64,000 bases of DNA from Novosphingobium sp. 9U (GCF_902506425.1 NZ_LR732469.1:1119001-1183000); one strand, 5' to 3'; shown: positions 10,848-19,762, numbered from the stretch's first letter. The notes: generated by a model from the letters alone, not told the origin. Numbers and translations are program-made.

Positions 10848-11516
10848 CTACGCCATCCCCTTGGGCGCAAGCCACAGGCTGAGCGCGGCGATCAGCAGGC
10901 GCTGGCCGACGAGGGTGCCGAGCAGCACCGCATTGGTGCGCCGGTTGCGCGCGCGATAAGTCGCGATCAGCAGCGGGAAGGTGGCGAAGACCAGCACCAG
11001 CATGAACGCCAGCAGCGCCGGCGGTGTCGGTGCGGTGTCGAGCACGCCCTTTTCGGCGCGGGGCACCAGCGCGTTCATCAGCAGCTGCGCCCCTTGCGTG
11101 AACAGCGCGAAGCCCAGCACCACGCGATTGTGCTCGTCGTAGTAGCGGTCAAAGTCGGGCCAGTCGCCCGGCTCCTCGGGAAAGATCAGCGTGGCAACGA
11201 CGTAGTAGCCGCCCACCACCAGGGTGATCGCCAGCAGCCAGAACATGTTGGCCGGGATCGCGTTGCGATAGGCATAGGCGGCGGTGAAGAACGAGAGCTG
11301 GTCGAGCAGCACGAAGGCCCCGAGCAGCGGAACCAGCAGCCCCACCCGCACCGGCGGCGGCGCATCGTCGGCATCGTTGACCCTGAGCGCCCCCTTCGCC
11401 GCCGCCCGCTGCCGCGCCTGCAGCCGCAGGATGCGCGCAAAACCACTCAGCAGCTCGGCGATCGAGAGGCCGAGCAGCAGGCTGAGCAGGGCGAAGATGA
11501 GGTCGAAGTCAGTCAT
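10848..11516 (-). CDS. Hypothetical integral membrane protein
   Basis: 222 residues with about six hydrophobic segments: LIFALLSLLLGLSIAELL at the N-terminus, VGLLVPLLGAFVLLDQLSFF, MFWLLAITLVVGGYYVVATLI, a central charged loop (EEPGDWPDFDRYYDEHNR), then segments near 135 and 165 and a final LLIAALSLWLAP. No catalytic motif recognised. The layout resembles uncharacterised inner-membrane proteins seen singly in sphingomonads. It ends 185 bases from the uvrA stop, converging on it, and starts next to the lower-GC patch. Confidence 0.75.
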   Translation of the reverse strand: MTDFDLIFALLSLLLGLSIAELLSGFARILRLQARQRAAAKGALRVNDADDAPPPVRVGLLVPLLGAFVLLDQLSFFTAAYAYRNAIPANMFWLLAITLVVGGYYVVATLIFPEEPGDWPDFDRYYDEHNRVVLGFALFTQGAQLLMNALVPRAEKGVLDTAPTPPALLAFMLVLVFATFPLLIATYRARNRRTNAVLLGTLVGQRLLIAALSLWLAPKGMA

Positions 11517-11543
11517 TGTTGACGATTCAACTAGTCATCAAGC

Positions 11544-12254
11544 TCATTCTGCAGGGGGGAACAAATCTCCCATGCCTCGATCCTTGGGCTTTTTCGGGCG
11601 TTCGACCTTGACCGCGTCAGCCATCTTCTTCGCAGCGACATAGGTCCTCACGTACTCTCCAAGGAGTTCATCAGAAATGTGAGGTAAATCGTCTTCAGAC
11701 GTCACAACCGCCTGAACTTCGTTGCGGCCTTCAGAAGACAGATCAATCAATTCTGTACGAGCAGCGATCCAGTCCCCCTTGCAGTGCGCTTGTCGTCCTA
11801 AGGCTAGGTATACAGCACGTTTCTCTATGCTTAGTGGAGCTTTTCGGGGTTGAAGTAGCGGTATGACTGGCTGCCCTCGGTCATTGACATACCAGCAAGC
11901 TGCCTTGACTCGAACAAGGATATTAGGTCCCCATTCGATCATGCTGATGCTACGCAGCCCGGCGTCAGGAAAATCAGCAAAGGATCTACCTTCCACCGGA
12001 CGTGAGATACCGAGTTCGAAAAGCGCGACGACGCAATCTATGATCCGGCGTGGGCGAGCCAAAATCATCTGTCGGATCGCAGCCGGCTCGAAGATACCTC
12101 GAAGTGCTTTCGGCATTAGATCCCAGGTGAAGTCGTGACTAAAGCCGAACCCGCCCTTGTCGAGTTCCATAATTTTGGAGGCTGTAGCTTCAACGTCACC
12201 AGGCTCTGTCACATTCGCAACAGACAATGCCAGGGGCGCATTCGAGCGGGACAT
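11544..12254 (-). CDS. Unknown protein paired with a Panacea-domain gene
   Basis: 236 residues, soluble, with no signal or membrane segment. No domain recognised. Notable parts are a central EWGPNILVRVKAACWYVNDR stretch that looks like beta strands, and a Lys/Pro-rich tail (VKVERPKKPKDRGMGDLFPP). ATG 12254 is preferred because GGAGAG lies seven bases upstream; GTG 12260 would add two residues. Base composition is clearly less GC-rich than the flanking genes. It follows the Panacea (DUF4065) gene by 53 bases on the same strand. In known PanAT pairs the partner is a toxin, so a toxin role is possible but is inference only. Confidence 0.7.
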   Translation of the reverse strand: MSRSNAPLALSVANVTEPGDVEATASKIMELDKGGFGFSHDFTWDLMPKALRGIFEPAAIRQMILARPRRIIDCVVALFELGISRPVEGRSFADFPDAGLRSISMIEWGPNILVRVKAACWYVNDRGQPVIPLLQPRKAPLSIEKRAVYLALGRQAHCKGDWIAARTELIDLSSEGRNEVQAVVTSEDDLPHISDELLGEYVRTYVAAKKMADAVKVERPKKPKDRGMGDLFPPAE

Positions 12255-12307
12255 AAACACACTCTCCGATCTGCCTACAGAAAACAGATCGGGAACGGAT
12301 TTGTCAA

Positions 12308-12838
12308 TCAGCTGAGCGGGCCCCGCTGGTGATAACGAATAATTAACTTTGCTGACATTCGCCGATCTGCATTCCGGCCTTCGTTAAACAAGTGGCGGGC
12401 CACAGCCCAAGGACCACGCGTTTCATGTGAAAGATCCGATAGAGCGGTCGCACTCGCGTGCTTGTAGATGTTGTATAATGACCGTAGTAACTTAAGGTCG
12501 CTATCATCAACCTTCGGCTCAGCAAGAACTCGTTCGCCAGTAGCCGGAACGAACTGCATGGCGCGGGTCTTTATCGGCGACTTGCTGCTACTCTTAAATT
12601 CGGCGAAGACGCTAGGTTCAACCGGTCCGTAATCCCAGGCTTCGAAATCTTGACGGACCAGAGGTTTCCCCATCGCCCGCAAATAGTCTGCATGACAGAA
12701 ATATAGAAGCTTCTGGAGCTTCATAGGGGTCATTGTGATGCTCTCGGCGTCTGCCCAGTCGAGAAGCAAGTTCGCCAAGCCCTTGATATCATAAGGGGCT
12801 GAGGTCACGGGCGCTTGAATACTCCGTTGATCATCCAT
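12308..12838 (-). CDS. Panacea-domain (DUF4065, SocA/GepA-like) protein
   Basis: 176 residues. It carries the DUF4065 signature: LANLLLDWAD, TPMKLQKLLYFCHADYLRA and FEAWDYGPVEPSVFAEFK (about residues 20-85). The family includes phage GepA and Caulobacter SocA; many members are antitoxins, and the domain has been named Panacea because it pairs with many unrelated toxins. Start ATG 12838 is chosen; a longer in-frame start at 12910 is possible. The gene is less GC-rich than its neighbours and an AT-rich TATATA stretch precedes it. It is probably co-transcribed with the unknown gene downstream (12254-11544). An antitoxin role is inferred from the family. Confidence 0.85.
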   Translation of the reverse strand: MDDQRSIQAPVTSAPYDIKGLANLLLDWADAESITMTPMKLQKLLYFCHADYLRAMGKPLVRQDFEAWDYGPVEPSVFAEFKSSSKSPIKTRAMQFVPATGERVLAEPKVDDSDLKLLRSLYNIYKHASATALSDLSHETRGPWAVARHLFNEGRNADRRMSAKLIIRYHQRGPLS

Positions 12839-13123
12839 CCTATATAATCTCACAAATCCTCGCGCCCGCGTACGCCAAACTTGGAGTGCCAACGAGCGTT
12901 GACCTTTCACTATCCACAGAACGGCGGGACTACTTGTCCACAGTTGGCAAGCGCTTTTGCGTCAAGACTACGGAACAAGGCAAGAACATAGTCGCACTTG
13001 GAACGTCTGCCGCTTGTACAAAAACCATTTTCCTACAGCCCCTGATGTAATATAACCAACCTGGTTCACCTCGGCGCGCCGTTGGGCGGCGAGTCGAGGT
13101 CGCTCTTGCTCGCGAGGTGAACC
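12839..13123. other. Low-GC intergenic region between the Panacea gene and the HTH gene
   Basis: 285 bases between divergent starts. It holds a GAAC-N7-GAAC motif at 12973-12987, the same form as the uvrA LexA box; two DnaA-box-like 9-mers (CTATCCACA 12910-12918 and TTGTCCACA 12934-12942); and an inverted repeat GGTTCACCTCG / CGAGGTGAACC around 13060-13070 and 13112-13122 next to the HTH start. No small gene convinced me. Confidence 0.5.
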
Positions 13124-14650
13124 ATGTTCGACACATTCAATCCGCAGGGCCTCGGCGCTCGGGCGTCCGGTGGCTCCGGGGTGCATGAGGCTGGGGACGG
13201 CACTCCGGCGCGAGGTCCTACCTCATTCGGGCGGGGGTGGATCCCCGCCGATCGGGATATCGGGTTGCCGGGGGATGACTGCGCACCATCGCGCGCAGGA
13301 GGCTCCGGCGCTGCGCCTGGGGAGAGCCCCAACCCCAGCCCCTCCCCCGAAGAGGAGGGGCTCGCCACCGCTCCGCCTGCTCGCAATCACAACTCCTGGA
13401 CGCCGGCGCGCAAGGCGGCGTTTTTGCATCATCTGGCCGAGACGGGGAACGTGCGCGCCTCGGCGGCGCGGGTGGGGATGACGCACCAGTCGGCCTATCT
13501 CGTGCGGCGGCGGGAGCGGCCGTTCCGGGCGGCCTGGGCGGCGGCGCTGGTGCTCGCGCGCGAAGTCGCAGCGCAAGTGCTCGCCACGCAGGCAATCGAC
13601 GGGATCGAGGAACAGGTGTGGTTCCGGGGCGAGCGGGTCGGCGTGAAGACGCGGTATGACGCGCGCCTGCTGCTCGCCCACCTTGCGCGGCTCGACAAGG
13701 CGGCGGAGGCGGAGGACGCGGGCTTGCACGCCGAGCGCTTCGACGAACTGCTCGCCACCGTCGCGGGCGAGGGGCCGGAGGAGGGCTTGCGCGATCACGG
13801 CGAGACCTGGGCCGATCCCGACCCGCTGCTCCCCCATGCGCGCGAGGTCTGGGCCAACCGGACGGCCGATCGCGCCTACAACGACGCGCACCGGCAATGG
13901 CGCGAGGAGTTCGACGCCGCACTCGCCACGAAGGCGGATGAGCCTGAAACGCTCTACACGTCCTGGTTCGACGCCCCGCTCGCCGAGTGGGACGCCTGGC
14001 ACCCACGCGCCTGCGCCGCCGTCGACACCGCAGTCGCCGCCGAGAGCCGGGAGGTGTTCCCCGACTGGGTCGAGGTGGTCGACGAGGCGGAGGAATGGGG
14101 CTGCGAGGACGAGCGCGACGAATGGGACCGGGTGCCGGACTGGAACGACCCGGTCTACCGCAACGATCCGCCGATGGAGTACAAGTCGATGGAGCTGGGG
14201 TTGCAAGGTCCTCCCCCTGTGGGGGAGGTGGCAGGCGCGTCAGCGGCTGACGGAGGGGTGTCACCGCTGGCGAAGTGCTCGGACGAGGGGGTTACACCCC
14301 TCCACCGCCTGCGGCGGTCCCCCTCCCCTTGCAGGGGAGGATCTGAGTTTCCTCAGGACACCGGCAATTGCGGCAACTCAGCCCGCTCCGAGCTTCCTCG
14401 CAACGCGCCAGCCCAGCGCCTTGGCGCGGTTGCTGGCGGGCCAGCGGGCGGGGCGGGCGGGGGACATGCCCCACTTGCGCATGAGGCCGTTGAAGGCGCG
14501 CGCATCGGCTTCGGCGAAGCTCCACTCCGAGCGCCAGGTGATCGAGAGCGAGACCGACGGCTCGGGTCCGTTGCGCACGAAGTGCGGCGCCATCACCGGC
14601 ACGTAGACCGCCTCGCCGGGGCCGATCGGGTATTCGCGGCCGCCGGATAG
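13124..14650 (+). CDS. HTH-containing hypothetical protein with repeat-derived ends
   Basis: The open frame is 508 codons, with a GAGGTG ribosome site before ATG 13124. Residues about 88-190 are the believable core: WTPARKAAFLHHLAETGNVR...RVGMTHQSAYLVRRRE is a helix-turn-helix of the kind found in small terminase-like or homeodomain-like proteins, followed by a helical segment (REVAAQVLATQAIDGIEEQ) and a very acidic Trp-rich region to about residue 360. Residues about 30-85 contain a palindrome (13337-13362). From about residue 362 the frame passes through a 134-base repeat and then runs antisense over the end of the next gene. The natural stop seems lost; the last 145 residues are unlikely to be functional. 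Confidence 0.55.
   Translation: MFDTFNPQGLGARASGGSGVHEAGDGTPARGPTSFGRGWIPADRDIGLPGDDCAPSRAGGSGAAPGESPNPSPSPEEEGLATAPPARNHNSWTPARKAAFLHHLAETGNVRASAARVGMTHQSAYLVRRRERPFRAAWAAALVLAREVAAQVLATQAIDGIEEQVWFRGERVGVKTRYDARLLLAHLARLDKAAEAEDAGLHAERFDELLATVAGEGPEEGLRDHGETWADPDPLLPHAREVWANRTADRAYNDAHRQWREEFDAALATKADEPETLYTSWFDAPLAEWDAWHPRACAAVDTAVAAESREVFPDWVEVVDEAEEWGCEDERDEWDRVPDWNDPVYRNDPPMEYKSMELGLQGPPPVGEVAGASAADGGVSPLAKCSDEGVTPLHRLRRSPSPCRGGSEFPQDTGNCGNSARSELPRNAPAQRLGAVAGGPAGGAGGGHAPLAHEAVEGARIGFGEAPLRAPGDRERDRRLGSVAHEVRRHHRHVDRLAGADRVFAAAG
13337..13362. repeat. Short palindrome inside the HTH gene
   Basis: AGCCCCTCC (13337-13345) pairs with GGAGGGGCT (13354-13362), a 9-base perfect stem with an 8-base loop. 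The GC-rich context (CCCCAACCCCAGCCCC) resembles the other CCTCCCC-type repeats in this window. It encodes a Pro/Ser/Glu-rich linker in the HTH protein. Confidence 0.55.
14209..14342. repeat. Palindromic interspersed repeat (same family as 5091-5230)
   Basis: Two inverted copies of a unit of about 55-60 bases: TCCTCCCC, a short loop, GGGGAGG, then a GGAGGGGTGT end. The inner ends face each other (GGAGGGGTGT at about 14251-14260 and its complement at about 14293-14303). Terminal TCCTCCCC/GGGGAGGA match the internal hairpins of the element at 5091-5230. It lies between two convergent genes and is read through by the HTH gene. Confidence 0.75.
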
Positions 14651-15214
14651 CAGCTCCTCGCGCCAGGTCAGCTCGCGGCCGCCGCCGGTGTGGTAGGTCT
14701 CGTGCACCCGGTCCGGCGCGTAGCGCGGCTCGCCGGCGGGGAACTGGGTCATCACCTTGGACCCGCGGACCTGGAGCAGGATGTTGTGCTCGGGGTCGAA
14801 GTGGTAGGGTGTCATGCTGCCGGGCGAGCTGATGAAGACGAAGGCCTGCGTCTTGAGCATGCGGCCGGTGCGGCGCTCGATCGCCGGGGTCAGCTCGGCC
14901 AGCAGCTCGGCCAGCAGCGCGGCGTAGGGGGTGTGTTGCTCGACGTTCTTGAGCACCGCCCACGAGGCGCTGGTCTCGATCCGGCGGATGGTCTCGCCGA
15001 TGGGAATGCCGGTGGGCGCGGGCTTGCCGTCGATGCCGATGGGCTGGTCGGCGGCGTTGTACTCGACGGAAGGTTCGGGGAGGGCTTCGGCGAGCTGCGC
15101 CAGCGCCTCGCGCTCCAGCAGCGGGTGGTGGTCGAGGCTGTGGGCGAGGATGTGCGGCACCTCGGGATAGGAGGCGGCGAAAGTCTCGCGGGAGGTTGGG
15201 GGGAAGACGGTCAT
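14378..15214 (-). CDS. Cupin-like (JmjC-type) protein, putative Fe(II)/2-oxoglutarate oxygenase
   Basis: 278 residues. The double-stranded beta-helix is marked by MTPYHFDPEHNILLQVRGSK, in which the H-x-D pair (about residues 145-147) would bind iron, and by a distal His in VYVPVMAPHFVRNG (about 215). The fold corresponds to cupin_8/JmjC-like proteins, which hydroxylate proteins or small molecules. The start overlaps the stop of the acyltransferase gene by four bases, so the two are co-translated and probably act in one process. Substrate unknown; it could also be a structural cupin. Confidence 0.8.
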   Translation of the reverse strand: MTVFPPTSRETFAASYPEVPHILAHSLDHHPLLEREALAQLAEALPEPSVEYNAADQPIGIDGKPAPTGIPIGETIRRIETSASWAVLKNVEQHTPYAALLAELLAELTPAIERRTGRMLKTQAFVFISSPGSMTPYHFDPEHNILLQVRGSKVMTQFPAGEPRYAPDRVHETYHTGGGRELTWREELLSGGREYPIGPGEAVYVPVMAPHFVRNGPEPSVSLSITWRSEWSFAEADARAFNGLMRKWGMSPARPARWPASNRAKALGWRVARKLGAG

Positions 15215-16353
15215 CGCTTGACCTCGTGACGGACGATCTGGCGGAAGGCGAACCGGCGCGCCGCCCCGCCGATGGCGATGGAGATCCGTCCGACCTCACG
15301 CCGCTCGCGCCAGATGTGGTCGATCATCGGGTGGTCGGCTGCCGCGCAGCTGTCGGTCCAGGCGATCTCCGGGTTGCTCAGGATCGCCAGGTTCTCGCGC
15401 TGAAGCAGGACGCCGGGGGAGAAGCGGGCGAACCCCTCGTCGAACGCGGTCTTGAAGGAGAACGCGCCGGGCGGGCTGAGGAAGGTGGCGAGCATGGCGA
15501 TCGGCCTGCCGTCCAGGGTTAGGGTGAGGCGTTCGAGGCGGCCGCGCTCTGCCGCGCCGGCGAGGCTTTCGGTGAACAGCGCGGCGGTGGCAGGGCTGCA
15601 GGCGAGGGCGGAGCCGGCATGGCCCTTCCAGCCGGCCTGTTCGAGGGCGAGGAACTGCGCGGTCCACAGCTCCAGCCCGGCGGCATCGGTGCAGCGGTGG
15701 AACTGCACGGCGCCCTCGTCGGCGAGACGGTTGGCCTGGCGGCGCAGTTCCTTGCGCTTCTTGCCCGACAGCGAAGCATCCCAGTACGCCTCGGGCGTGA
15801 GCTCGGAGGCGAGCAAGGCCCGCTCCTCGCGGTGCACGATCTCGGCCTGCCGGTTGGACGTGGCGAGCACGGCCTGGAGCGCAGCATGCAACGGACCGCC
15901 GAGCGGCAGGTCGCGCAAGTGGAGGAACAGCGCGGCACCGGCATTCTCGTCCGCCCAGCGCAGCACGGCCTGCCAGAACGGCACTTCCGCTCCGGCTGAG
16001 ACGAGTGGCGCGCCGCAGAACGCGTTGGGGTGGAGCCAGTTGGCGAGGTTGGGGAACGGGTGGCGGTAGTAGCGGCTCTGGCGGACGATCGGCAGCAGCC
16101 CGGCGAGTTGGCCGGCGACGTCGACGCGGAGGACCTGGACCTGGCTTTCGGTGCCGAGGTGGCGGAGCGAGGGGAGGAGGTACCAGCTCTCGAAGAAGGG
16201 GTTAGGCTCGCTGGTCTGGGTTGCCAGCGTGTCCCAAGCGGCGACCTGCTCCGGTTCGGCAAGGGACTGCCAGGGCACGCAAGCGAGCGTGCCGGGGCCG
16301 CCGGTGAGCGGAGCCGGCTCGGCAGGGTGCTGGGTCTTCGGCCTTGTCGCCAC
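15211..16353 (-). CDS. FemAB/CelD-like GNAT acyltransferase
   Basis: 380 residues, cytosolic. It matches the BioF2-like (CelD/FemAB-type) acetyltransferase layout: an N-terminal GNAT half with AGQLAGLLPIVRQSRYYRHP, a linker with SGKKRKELRRQANRLADEG (typical of this family, about residue 195), and a second GNAT half with GRPIAMLATFLSPPGAFSFK and FSPGVLLQRE. Family members are found in polysaccharide and cell-envelope loci. It is the first gene of a two-gene unit with the cupin protein. The promoter lies in 16354-16430, next to the hppA terminator. Substrate unknown. Confidence 0.8.
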   Translation of the reverse strand: MATRPKTQHPAEPAPLTGGPGTLACVPWQSLAEPEQVAAWDTLATQTSEPNPFFESWYLLPSLRHLGTESQVQVLRVDVAGQLAGLLPIVRQSRYYRHPFPNLANWLHPNAFCGAPLVSAGAEVPFWQAVLRWADENAGAALFLHLRDLPLGGPLHAALQAVLATSNRQAEIVHREERALLASELTPEAYWDASLSGKKRKELRRQANRLADEGAVQFHRCTDAAGLELWTAQFLALEQAGWKGHAGSALACSPATAALFTESLAGAAERGRLERLTLTLDGRPIAMLATFLSPPGAFSFKTAFDEGFARFSPGVLLQRENLAILSNPEIAWTDSCAAADHPMIDHIWRERREVGRISIAIGGAARRFAFRQIVRHEVKR

Positions 16354-16436
16354 GGTTAACCTTCGCCTGGCGCGCAGAGCGGTCGCGCGAAGTTCAGCTA
16401 GCAGGACGCAGTCAAGGAGGAGCTAAGGACGATGGT

Positions 16437-16472
16437 TAAAGAAAAGCCCCGCGCGGCGGACCGGCGGGGCTT
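16437..16472 (-). terminator. Intrinsic terminator of hppA
   Basis: On the minus strand a 9-base stem, AAGCCCCGC / GCGGGGCTT (16444-16452 with 16464-16472), is followed by TTCTTTAA. It lies 17 bases after the hppA stop. Confidence 0.85.
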
Positions 16473-16488
16473 GAGGCAGTCGAAGCGC

Positions 16489-18654
16489 TCAGGCGTGGCT
16501 GGCGAGTACGGCCAGGAGCAGCAGAGCGACGATGTTGGTGATCTTGATCATCGGATTGACGGCGGGGCCGGCGGTGTCCTTGTACGGATCGCCGACGGTG
16601 TCGCCGGTGACCGCGGCCTTGTGGGCGTCCGAGCCCTTGCCGCCGTGGTTGCCGTCCTCGATGTACTTCTTGGCATTGTCCCAGGCGCCGCCACCCGAGG
16701 TCATCGAGATGGCGACGAACAGGCCCGAGACGATGACGCCCAGCAGCATCGCGCCGAGCGAGGCGAAGCCCTGGCCTTGCCCTGCGACGGCGGTGATGAT
16801 GAAGTACACCGCGACCGGCGAGAGCACCGGCAACAGCGAGGGGACGATCATCTCCTTGATCGCGGCGCGAGTGACGATGTCAACGGTGCGGGCGTAGTTG
16901 GGCCGGCTCGTCCCTTCCATGATGCCGGGGTTGGAGCGGAACTGCTCGCGCACATCCTCGACTACAGAGCCAGCCGCGCGTCCGACCGCAGTCATGCCGA
17001 AGGCTCCGAAGAGGTACGGCAGCAGCGCGCCAAGCAGCAGGCCGACGATGACGAAGGGGTTCGAAAGCGAGAAGTCCACCACGACGTCGGGGAAGAACTC
17101 CTTGAGGTCGGTCGTGTAGGCGCCGAACAGAACCAGCGCGGCGAGTGCTGCAGAGCCGATGGCGTAGCCCTTGGTCACGGCCTTGGTAGTGTTGCCGACG
17201 GCGTCGAGCGCGTCCGTCCTCTCGCGCACTGCGTCGTCGAGCCCGGCCATTTCGGCGATGCCTCCGGCGTTGTCGGTGACCGGGCCGTATGCGTCGAGTG
17301 CCACCACCATGCCGGCGAGGGCGAGCAGTGCTGTCGCGGCAAAGGCAACGCCGATGATCCCCGCGAGCTGGTAGGTCGCGATCACTGCGACGACGATCAC
17401 CAGCGTCGGCAGGGCGGTAGACTCGAGGCTGATGGCGAGGCCCTGGATGACGTTCGTGCCGTGTCCCGTCTCGCTGGCTTTGGCGATCGAGCGGACCGGG
17501 CGGTAGTTGGTGCCCGTGTAGTATTCGGTGATCCAGACGAGCAGCCCGGTCACCGCAAGCCCGATCATCATGCACCAAAACAAGTCCAGGGCGGTGAACT
17601 CGGCCCCATCGCGGGCCGCGGTGCCGAGCGCGGCTTCGGTGGTCAGCGTGTCGGTGGCGGGTTGGAGGAAACCAGCACCGCCGATGACGGCGTTGAGGTC
17701 ATGGAAGGCGTACTGGAACACGCCGTAGATGAAGAAGACCGAGAGGATGACGGTGACCCAGAAACCTTTGTACAGCGCGCCCATGATCGACGCTTTGGAG
17801 CCGAGCCGGACAAAGTAGGTGCCGATGATGGAAGCGACGATGCACACGCCGCCGACGATCAGCGGCACGGACATCAACGTCAGCAGGTCTGCGGTGGGCG
17901 CCTTCACCAGCAAAGCGATGGAGACCATCGTCAGGCCGATCGTAACGACGTAGGTCTCGAACAAGTCAGCGGCCATGCCGGCGCAGTCGCCCACATTGTC
18001 GCCCACATTATCGGCGATCACGGCGGGGTTGCGCGGGTCGTCCTCGGGGATGCCGGCCTCGACCTTGCCGACGAGGTCGGCGCCGACGTCCGCCGCCTTG
18101 GTGAAGATGCCGCCGCCAAGACGTGCGAAGATCGAGATCAGCGAGGCGCCGAAGGCGAGTGCCGTCAAGGCGTCGACGATCGGCCGGGCATTGGGCGTAA
18201 GGCCGGCAGGTCCCGTCAGATACCAGAACAGCCCGGCGATCGAGAGCAGGCCGAGCCCTGCCACCAGCATGCCGGTGATGGCTCCGGATCGGAACGCCAG
18301 CGTGAGGCCGCCCTGCAGCGAACCCCGCGCAGCCTCGGCCGTGCGTACATTTGCGCGCACCGAAATGTTCATGCCCACGAAACCGGCGACACCCGAGAGG
18401 ATCGCGCCGATCAGGAAGGCTACTGTCGAAAGCGTGCCGAGTGTCAGGAACAGCACCACAGCTACGATTAAGCCGACGATGGCGATGGCGGTGTATTGGC
18501 GGCCGAGGTAAGCCTTGGCGCCTTCCTGAATGGCGGCGGCGATATCCTGCATCTTTTCGTTGCCGGCAGGTGCGCCGAGCACTTGTCTACTGGTGATGAT
18601 GCCGTACAGCACGGCGACCAACCCCAGGACGATTGCGAACGTGATCAAGTCCAC
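16489..18654 (-). CDS. hppA: Membrane-bound proton-pumping pyrophosphatase (K+-independent type)
   Basis: 721 residues with about 16 membrane segments. It hydrolyses pyrophosphate and pumps protons across the inner membrane. The active-site signatures [20 protein letters not shown] and [19 protein letters not shown] (about residues 185-230) are intact. The segment [18 protein letters not shown] has Lys where K+-dependent enzymes have Ala, which marks the K+-independent proton-pumping class. Start is GTG 18654, just before a good first membrane helix ([17 protein letters not shown]). It follows thiL by 119 bases on the same strand and ends at a clear terminator. Confidence 0.97.
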   Translation of the reverse strand: MDLITFAIVLGLVAVLYGIITSRQVLGAPAGNEKMQDIAAAIQEGAKAYLGRQYTAIAIVGLIVAVVLFLTLGTLSTVAFLIGAILSGVAGFVGMNISVRANVRTAEAARGSLQGGLTLAFRSGAITGMLVAGLGLLSIAGLFWYLTGPAGLTPNARPIVDALTALAFGASLISIFARLGGGIFTKAADVGADLVGKVEAGIPEDDPRNPAVIADNVGDNVGDCAGMAADLFETYVVTIGLTMVSIALLVKAPTADLLTLMSVPLIVGGVCIVASIIGTYFVRLGSKASIMGALYKGFWVTVILSVFFIYGVFQYAFHDLNAVIGGAGFLQPATDTLTTEAALGTAARDGAEFTALDLFWCMMIGLAVTGLLVWITEYYTGTNYRPVRSIAKASETGHGTNVIQGLAISLESTALPTLVIVVAVIATYQLAGIIGVAFAATALLALAGMVVALDAYGPVTDNAGGIAEMAGLDDAVRERTDALDAVGNTTKAVTKGYAIGSAALAALVLFGAYTTDLKEFFPDVVVDFSLSNPFVIVGLLLGALLPYLFGAFGMTAVGRAAGSVVEDVREQFRSNPGIMEGTSRPNYARTVDIVTRAAIKEMIVPSLLPVLSPVAVYFIITAVAGQGQGFASLGAMLLGVIVSGLFVAISMTSGGGAWDNAKKYIEDGNHGGKGSDAHKAAVTGDTVGDPYKDTAGPAVNPMIKITNIVALLLLAVLASHA

Positions 18655-18773
18655 GCAACATCCCCTTTTCCCATTGTTATCTTTTATTAGGCAGCGTTGT
18701 TCGCTGCTCTAAAGACAAGGGCTATAGGGTGGTCGCGGTACTGGCAAGCCGGGATTGCGGAACTGTTCGGGAG

Positions 18774-19742
18774 TCAGTTCTGATGCTCGTAGCCGAGACT
18801 TGCAGGCGCGGGTACCGCCTGATCGTCGTAGGTAAGCTGTAAACCCTGTCCCACTGCCAGGCGCCCCACCCGGTAGAAGGAGCGGCCATGCTTCGCCGGC
18901 AACGCCGAGAGCGAATGTTCCTGCTCGGCTGGGGCAGCGAACAGGAGATGGTAATCGTCGCCCGCAGTCGAGGCGAACAGCCTGGCTTCGAGTGCCTCTC
19001 CCATTACCTGACAGAAGGCCGGAGATAGAGGCACTTGGCTCAAATCGATCTCGACGGCCAACCTGCTCGCCGCAGCGAGCCGCTTGGCATCGATCAGTAG
19101 ACCGTCCGACACATCCATCATGGCACTGACGAGAGGTGCGATCGCAACTCCAAGTGGAGCACAGGGCTGCGGCTGGCGATAGGCTGAGATCAGGTTTGCC
19201 CGACTGGCAACGTCCGCGTCCCGCTCTCCACGCAGAATGGCGAGACCTGCACCCGCGTCACCGATCGGTCCGCTGACCCACAGGTGATCGCCAGCGCTGG
19301 CACCGGCGCGCGAGGGCACCGGCACACCGTCGTGCGGCTCGCCCAGCGCGACCAACGCGAAGCTACGGGCTGCCCCAGGAGGCTGCCGCACAGTGTCCCC
19401 GCCAAGGAGGGGGATGGCAAAGTGTTCACAGGCCGTTGCAAGTCCGGCGAGGAAGGCGGTGTCCCAGCCATCCTCCTGTGCCAGTGGATAGCTGAGCAGG
19501 CAGCCGCGCGGCTCTGCGCCCTTTGCCGAAAGATCGGAGACGTTGGTGGCGACCAGCTTCCACGCGACCGTTTCCGCAGGGTCATCGGGCAGAAAGTGTA
19601 CTCCCTCGACGATGGTGTCCATGGTCAGGACAAGGCGCGTCTCGCCAAGTTGAAGCATCGCCGCATCGTCGGCAAGGCCGCGTGCTGCCGGGGACGTGGC
19701 GATGGCTCTCAGTGCCGCGATGAAAGCGGCTTCAGTGGTCAT
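18774..19742 (-). CDS. thiL: Thiamine-monophosphate kinase
   Basis: 322 residues. It phosphorylates thiamine monophosphate to thiamine pyrophosphate. Family signs are GLADDAAML near the start, LVLTMDTIVEGVHFLPDD (metal and substrate site), NVSDLSAKGAEPRG, LLGGDTVRQ and MMDVSDGLLIDAKRLA. Start ATG 19742 is preceded by an in-frame GTG (19745), either could serve. It lies 20 bases after nusB in a hisG-hisD-nusB-thiL order; nusB next to thiL is common in proteobacteria. Confidence 0.95.
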   Translation of the reverse strand: MTTEAAFIAALRAIATSPAARGLADDAAMLQLGETRLVLTMDTIVEGVHFLPDDPAETVAWKLVATNVSDLSAKGAEPRGCLLSYPLAQEDGWDTAFLAGLATACEHFAIPLLGGDTVRQPPGAARSFALVALGEPHDGVPVPSRAGASAGDHLWVSGPIGDAGAGLAILRGERDADVASRANLISAYRQPQPCAPLGVAIAPLVSAMMDVSDGLLIDAKRLAAASRLAVEIDLSQVPLSPAFCQVMGEALEARLFASTAGDDYHLLFAAPAEQEHSLSALPAKHGRSFYRVGRLAVGQGLQLTYDDQAVPAPASLGYEHQN

Positions 19743-19762
19743 CACGCCGCATGTCGTTCACC

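Noticed and set aside
13066..13136. Small minus-strand peptide ending in a Ser/Asp/Pro-rich sequence upstream of the HTH gene
   Set aside because: It lies inside an inverted repeat (GGTTCACCTCG/CGAGGTGAACC) and has no start signal of its own.
16432..18471. Long plus-strand open frame across hppA
   Set aside because: Asp/Gly/Arg-rich with no fold marks; the opposite strand encodes a complete, motif-rich proton pyrophosphatase.
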